Part shown: positions 4,625-7,295 of the stretch, in pieces | Position numbering within the stretch: position 1 is the first letter of the stretch | Layout of the letters: the number at the start of each line of letters is the position of its first letter | Assembly: GCA_019243975.1 (NCBI GenBank) | Contig: JAFATL010000729.1 | Location: forward strand, 1 to 7,295 | DNA from: Actinomycetota bacterium | GTDB taxonomy: Bacteria; Actinomycetota; Acidimicrobiia; Acidimicrobiales; JAFATL01 | DNA length: 7,295 bases | Direction of reading: 5' to 3' | Translations under genes and position numbers: made by a program | Notes under the pieces: model-generated | What the model was told of the DNA's origin: nothing | What the model saw: the letters and a program-made list of their open reading frames with translations, nothing else | Database searches by the model: none

Positions 4625-7295
4625 GATCAGGGCCGAGGCTTGGACTTCGAGGCCGGCCATACCGAGCTCGGCGGCGATGGCCCGGGCCTCTTCGACGCGA
4701 GCGCGCCCGTCGGCGGCGCGGGGCGGGCCCTGCGACAGGAGGAAGCGGCCGTACCAGTAACAGGTGCGGGCGACGAGGGGGCGGGCCGACACCGACCGCT
4801 CCAACTCGAGGGCGGCGGTGAACCGCGCCTCGGCCTCCTCGGTCCGGCCCATCACCGCGGCCACCATGCCGAGGTAGCGGTCGGCGCTGCCCGGGCACAA
4901 CGTGCCGCCGACCACCAACAGCTGGCCGCCGTAGGGGCGCAGCGCGTCGTCGAGCACCTTGGCCGCGTCGGCGTCCTCCACGCGGGCGATCACCTCGGTG
5001 AGGCAGGCCAGTGACGCAGGCCACGTGAGGTCTTGCGGCACCGTCGACAGGTTGTTCACGACGACGACGTCGTTGAGCACCTCCCGCGCCGCGGTGGCGT
5101 CGCCCGCGTCCGCCTGCAGGAGGGCGATGACCGGTCCGACCACGGGCAGCTCGTCGAGGAACGGCAGCACCATCTCCACGACCTCTTGCGAGCGCCCCTG
5201 CTCGAAGCGCAGCCAGAACAGGTGCGAGGCGTAGGCGCGCGCCCAGTCCTCGTCGTTGCCGGCGAGGGCGAGCACTGCGCCGGCGAGCGTTTCGGCCTCC
5301 TCGAATCGGCCGTCGAGGAACGCGAGCAACGTCTGCCAGACCGCCGCGTTCACCGTCCCGTACGCGAATCGCATGCGGCCCGACACGTTCTCCAACTCGG
5401 CACCGTCGGCCTCGAAGCCGTCGCGGTCACCGAGAGCCAGACGCCCCGGCGCGCGCAGCAGGAGGGCCTCCACCTGGTACAGCGGGTTGCCCGTGCTGTC
5501 GCCGAGGGCGAACACCTCCTCGGCCAGCGCCACTTGCTCGCCGACCTGGGCCTTGCCCCACAAGGTCCAGCACCGCGCCATGAGGGCGAGGAACAGGGTG
5601 TGGGCGTCACCGAGGTCTCGCGCCGTCGCCAACGCGTCCAGCGCGAGCGGCTCGACCACCCAGCCCTCGCCCGCATAGGCGCGATATGCCGCGAGGAAAG
5701 CGAGCAGCTTGGCCTGCACCGCCGGTTCCTCGGCCGGGACGACCCGGAGCGCCTGTTCACACAGCTCGACCACGTCGGATTCGAGGCGACCGAAGCCGCG
5801 CCGGGGTGCAAGCGCCAGGGCGGCCTCGACGAGTCGCTCGTTCGAGCCAACCTCACGGGCCAGCTGCGCGGCCGCCAGCACGGCGGTCTTCGCCTCCGTG
5901 CGCTCGAGCAGGCGGTCCTGCGCGGTGGCCAGCACCAGCAGCAGGTCGAACTTGTGCGCCAGGTCGGGTCGGTTGTTGGCCTCGAGCACGGCCAAACCGC
6001 GCTCGACGTGGGCCACCGCGCTCTCGAAGGCGAGCTGGTCCAGGGCGATGCGCGCGGCGCGCAACGCGTAGTCGGCCGCTTTGGCGCTCGGCTGTCCACC
6101 GATGGCGGCCTCGCAGAAGTGATGCGCCAACGCGGCCACGTGGGCGTCGATGGCGTCGGCGTGCAACGCCTCCAACGCTTCGCCGGCGCGCAGGTGGATG
6201 CGGCTGCGCCGGGCCGTGCTCAACCCTTCGTAGAGCGTGTGGCGGATCAGGGAGTTGGTGAACGTGTAGTGGCCGACGCCACCGGGCACCTCGGTGACGA
6301 CGCGCGCTGCGATCGCCTCGTCGAGGGCGTCGAGGAGCTCGTCGGGATCGTCGGGCGCGCCCCCGAGGCGCTCCAGCACGCCGAACTCGAACGCCGGTCC
6401 GACGACCGCCGCCGTCGCCAACGCCAGCTGCGTCGACGGCGACAGGCGCGACAGCCGGCGGGCGATCACGTCGCGCACGCTCTCGGGCACGCTCACCGTG
6501 CCCGCCTGCGTCTCCGTCAGGTGGCGCAAGATCTCGCCCACGAAGAACGGGTTGCCCTGCGTCTCCTGGCTCAGCACCTGGGCCAGCGAGCGCCGGTCCG
6601 CGTTGAGCCGCCCGTCGCCGGTCGCCGCCACCAGGTCGGCCAGGTCGTGCACGCCGAGGCCTTCCATGGCCAGCCGGTACACGCCGGGGACCGAGCGCAG
6701 GTCGGCCAGGAGCTCGGCCAGCGGGTGGCCGCCGCCGATCTCGGTATCGCGATACGTCGCGATCACGAACAACGCCTGCGCGTGCTGCGACCGCAGCAGG
6801 TGACGCAGCATCAACATCGTGGGCCGGGCCGCCCAATGCAGGTCGTCGATCACGAGCACCACTGGCGCCCGCTCGGTGGCCGTGCCGATGAGCCCGGTGG
6901 CCGCCTCGAACAGGTAGTAGCGGTCGGCCTCGGGGTCGCCGGCCGCCGGCACCGCCAGCTCGGGCAGGCGCAACTCCATCTCGGGGACGAGCCGCGCCAG
7001 CGTGCCGCCGTAGGCGTCGACGTGCACCTGGAGATCCTCGACGGGACACACCTCGACGTACTGGCGCAACGCCTCCGCGAACGGCTGGTAGGCGACGCCG
7101 AGCTCCTCGTCGCACCGGCCCCACAGCACCGTGGCGCCGGCGGCGTGGGCGCGCAAGGCGAACTCGGTGGCCAGCCGGGTCTTGCCGATGCCCGGCTCAC
7201 CGCCGATCAGCACCGCCTGGCGCTGCTGCTTGGTGGCCTCCTCCCACGCCGCCTCCAGCACATCGCTTTCGTCGGACCGCCCGACGAACGGCTGC
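4622..7295 (-). CDS. Large AAA/STAND ATPase with helical (TPR-like) repeats, MalT/cyclase-associated type; 5' end missing
   Basis: The frame is open to the window edge (890 visible residues). It begins inside a PFVGRSDE motif that normally opens the AAA_16 ATPase domain, so any N-terminal output domain lies outside. An internal GTG at 7261 is not the likely start. Visible are the Walker A GGEPGIGKT (31-39), Walker B VLVIDDLHWA (146-155), IATYRDTEI and GNPFFVGEILRHL, all typical of this ATPase class. The C-terminal half is rich in Ala/Leu/Glu helices (for example AADYALRAARIALDQLAFESAVAHVE, quoted in part: AFESAVAHVERGLAVLE) and reads as TPR-like repeats. The protein ends GMAGLEVQASALI with no C-terminal LuxR helix-turn-helix. 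Proteins of this kind often carry an N-terminal nucleotide cyclase or winged-helix domain and act as signal-responsive regulators; which applies here cannot be seen. Its stop is 11 bases before bioB, so co-transcription is possible. Confidence 0.85.
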   Translation of the reverse strand, partial: QPFVGRSDESDVLEAAWEEATKQQRQAVLIGGEPGIGKTRLATEFALRAHAAGATVLWGRCDEELGVAYQPFAEALRQYVEVCPVEDLQVHVDAYGGTLARLVPEMELRLPELAVPAAGDPEADRYYLFEAATGLIGTATERAPVVLVIDDLHWAARPTMLMLRHLLRSQHAQALFVIATYRDTEIGGGHPLAELLADLRSVPGVYRLAMEGLGVHDLADLVAATGDGRLNADRRSLAQVLSQETQGNPFFVGEILRHLTETQAGTVSVPESVRDVIARRLSRLSPSTQLALATAAVVGPAFEFGVLERLGGAPDDPDELLDALDEAIAARVVTEVPGGVGHYTFTNSLIRHTLYEGLSTARRSRIHLRAGEALEALHADAIDAHVAALAHHFCEAAIGGQPSAKAADYALRAARIALDQLAFESAVAHVERGLAVLEANNRPDLAHKFDLLLVLATAQDRLLERTEAKTAVLAAAQLAREVGSNERLVEAALALAPRRGFGRLESDVVELCEQALRVVPAEEPAVQAKLLAFLAAYRAYAGEGWVVEPLALDALATARDLGDAHTLFLALMARCWTLWGKAQVGEQVALAEEVFALGDSTGNPLYQVEALLLRAPGRLALGDRDGFEADGAELENVSGRMRFAYGTVNAAVWQTLLAFLDGRFEEAETLAGAVLALAGNDEDWARAYASHLFWLRFEQGRSQEVVEMVLPFLDELPVVGPVIALLQADAGDATAAREVLNDVVVVNNLSTVPQDLTWPASLACLTEVIARVEDADAAKVLDDALRPYGGQLLVVGGTLCPGSADRYLGMVAAVMGRTEEAEARFTAALELERSVSARPLVARTCYWYGRFLLSQGPPRAADGRARVEEARAIAAELGMAGLEVQASALI

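Noticed and set aside
4611..5024. Upstream extension of the bioB reading frame
   Set aside because: It overlaps the ATPase coding frame on the same strand, yields Gly/Arg-rich sequence, and BioB homology begins after ATG 4610.
5853..7124. Long minus-strand frame inside the ATPase gene, and several plus-strand antisense frames over 3954-6803
   Set aside because: All are high-GC shadow frames rich in Arg, Pro, Ser and Ala, with no recognisable domain, opposite or out of frame to well-supported genes.

Overview
The window is a GC-rich bacterial segment, densely packed with genes. The ergothioneine genes resemble those of mycobacteria, and a biotin synthase is followed by a bsaP-type gene. Together these point to an actinobacterium, possibly an Acidimicrobiia-like or other uncultured lineage; the placement is inference, since there is no rRNA or other marker here.

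Plus strand, bases 1-3012: the 3' end of egtB, then egtC and egtD. These encode the ergothioneine enzymes for sulfoxide synthesis, gamma-glutamyl removal and histidine trimethylation. egtC and egtD overlap by four bases. Just downstream is a 243-residue membrane protein with about five predicted helices and a C-terminal type I copper (cupredoxin) domain whose four copper ligands are visible. It sits where a mycobacterial-type cluster would carry egtE, the C-S lyase gene; no egtE is present in the window.

Minus strand, bases 7295-3034: a large STAND/MalT-like AAA ATPase with a helical-repeat C-terminus (5' end cut off by the window edge), then bioB 11 bases after its stop, then a 54-residue cysteine-rich gene matching the biotin synthase auxiliary protein BsaP. 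After a 108-base gap containing a nested hairpin comes a small two-helix membrane protein. The last gene converges on the copper protein gene.

Functionally there are two sulfur-metabolism modules back to back: ergothioneine (egtBCD) and the final sulfur insertion of biotin synthesis (bioB-bsaP). The most informative detail is that this BioB seems to lack the cysteine equivalent to E. coli Cys128, a ligand of the [2Fe-2S] cluster that donates sulfur, while the other three ligands are kept. That fits a BsaP-dependent enzyme. Two TANNNT -10 motifs lying 7-8 bases before ATG codons suggest leaderless transcription of the copper protein gene and of bioB.
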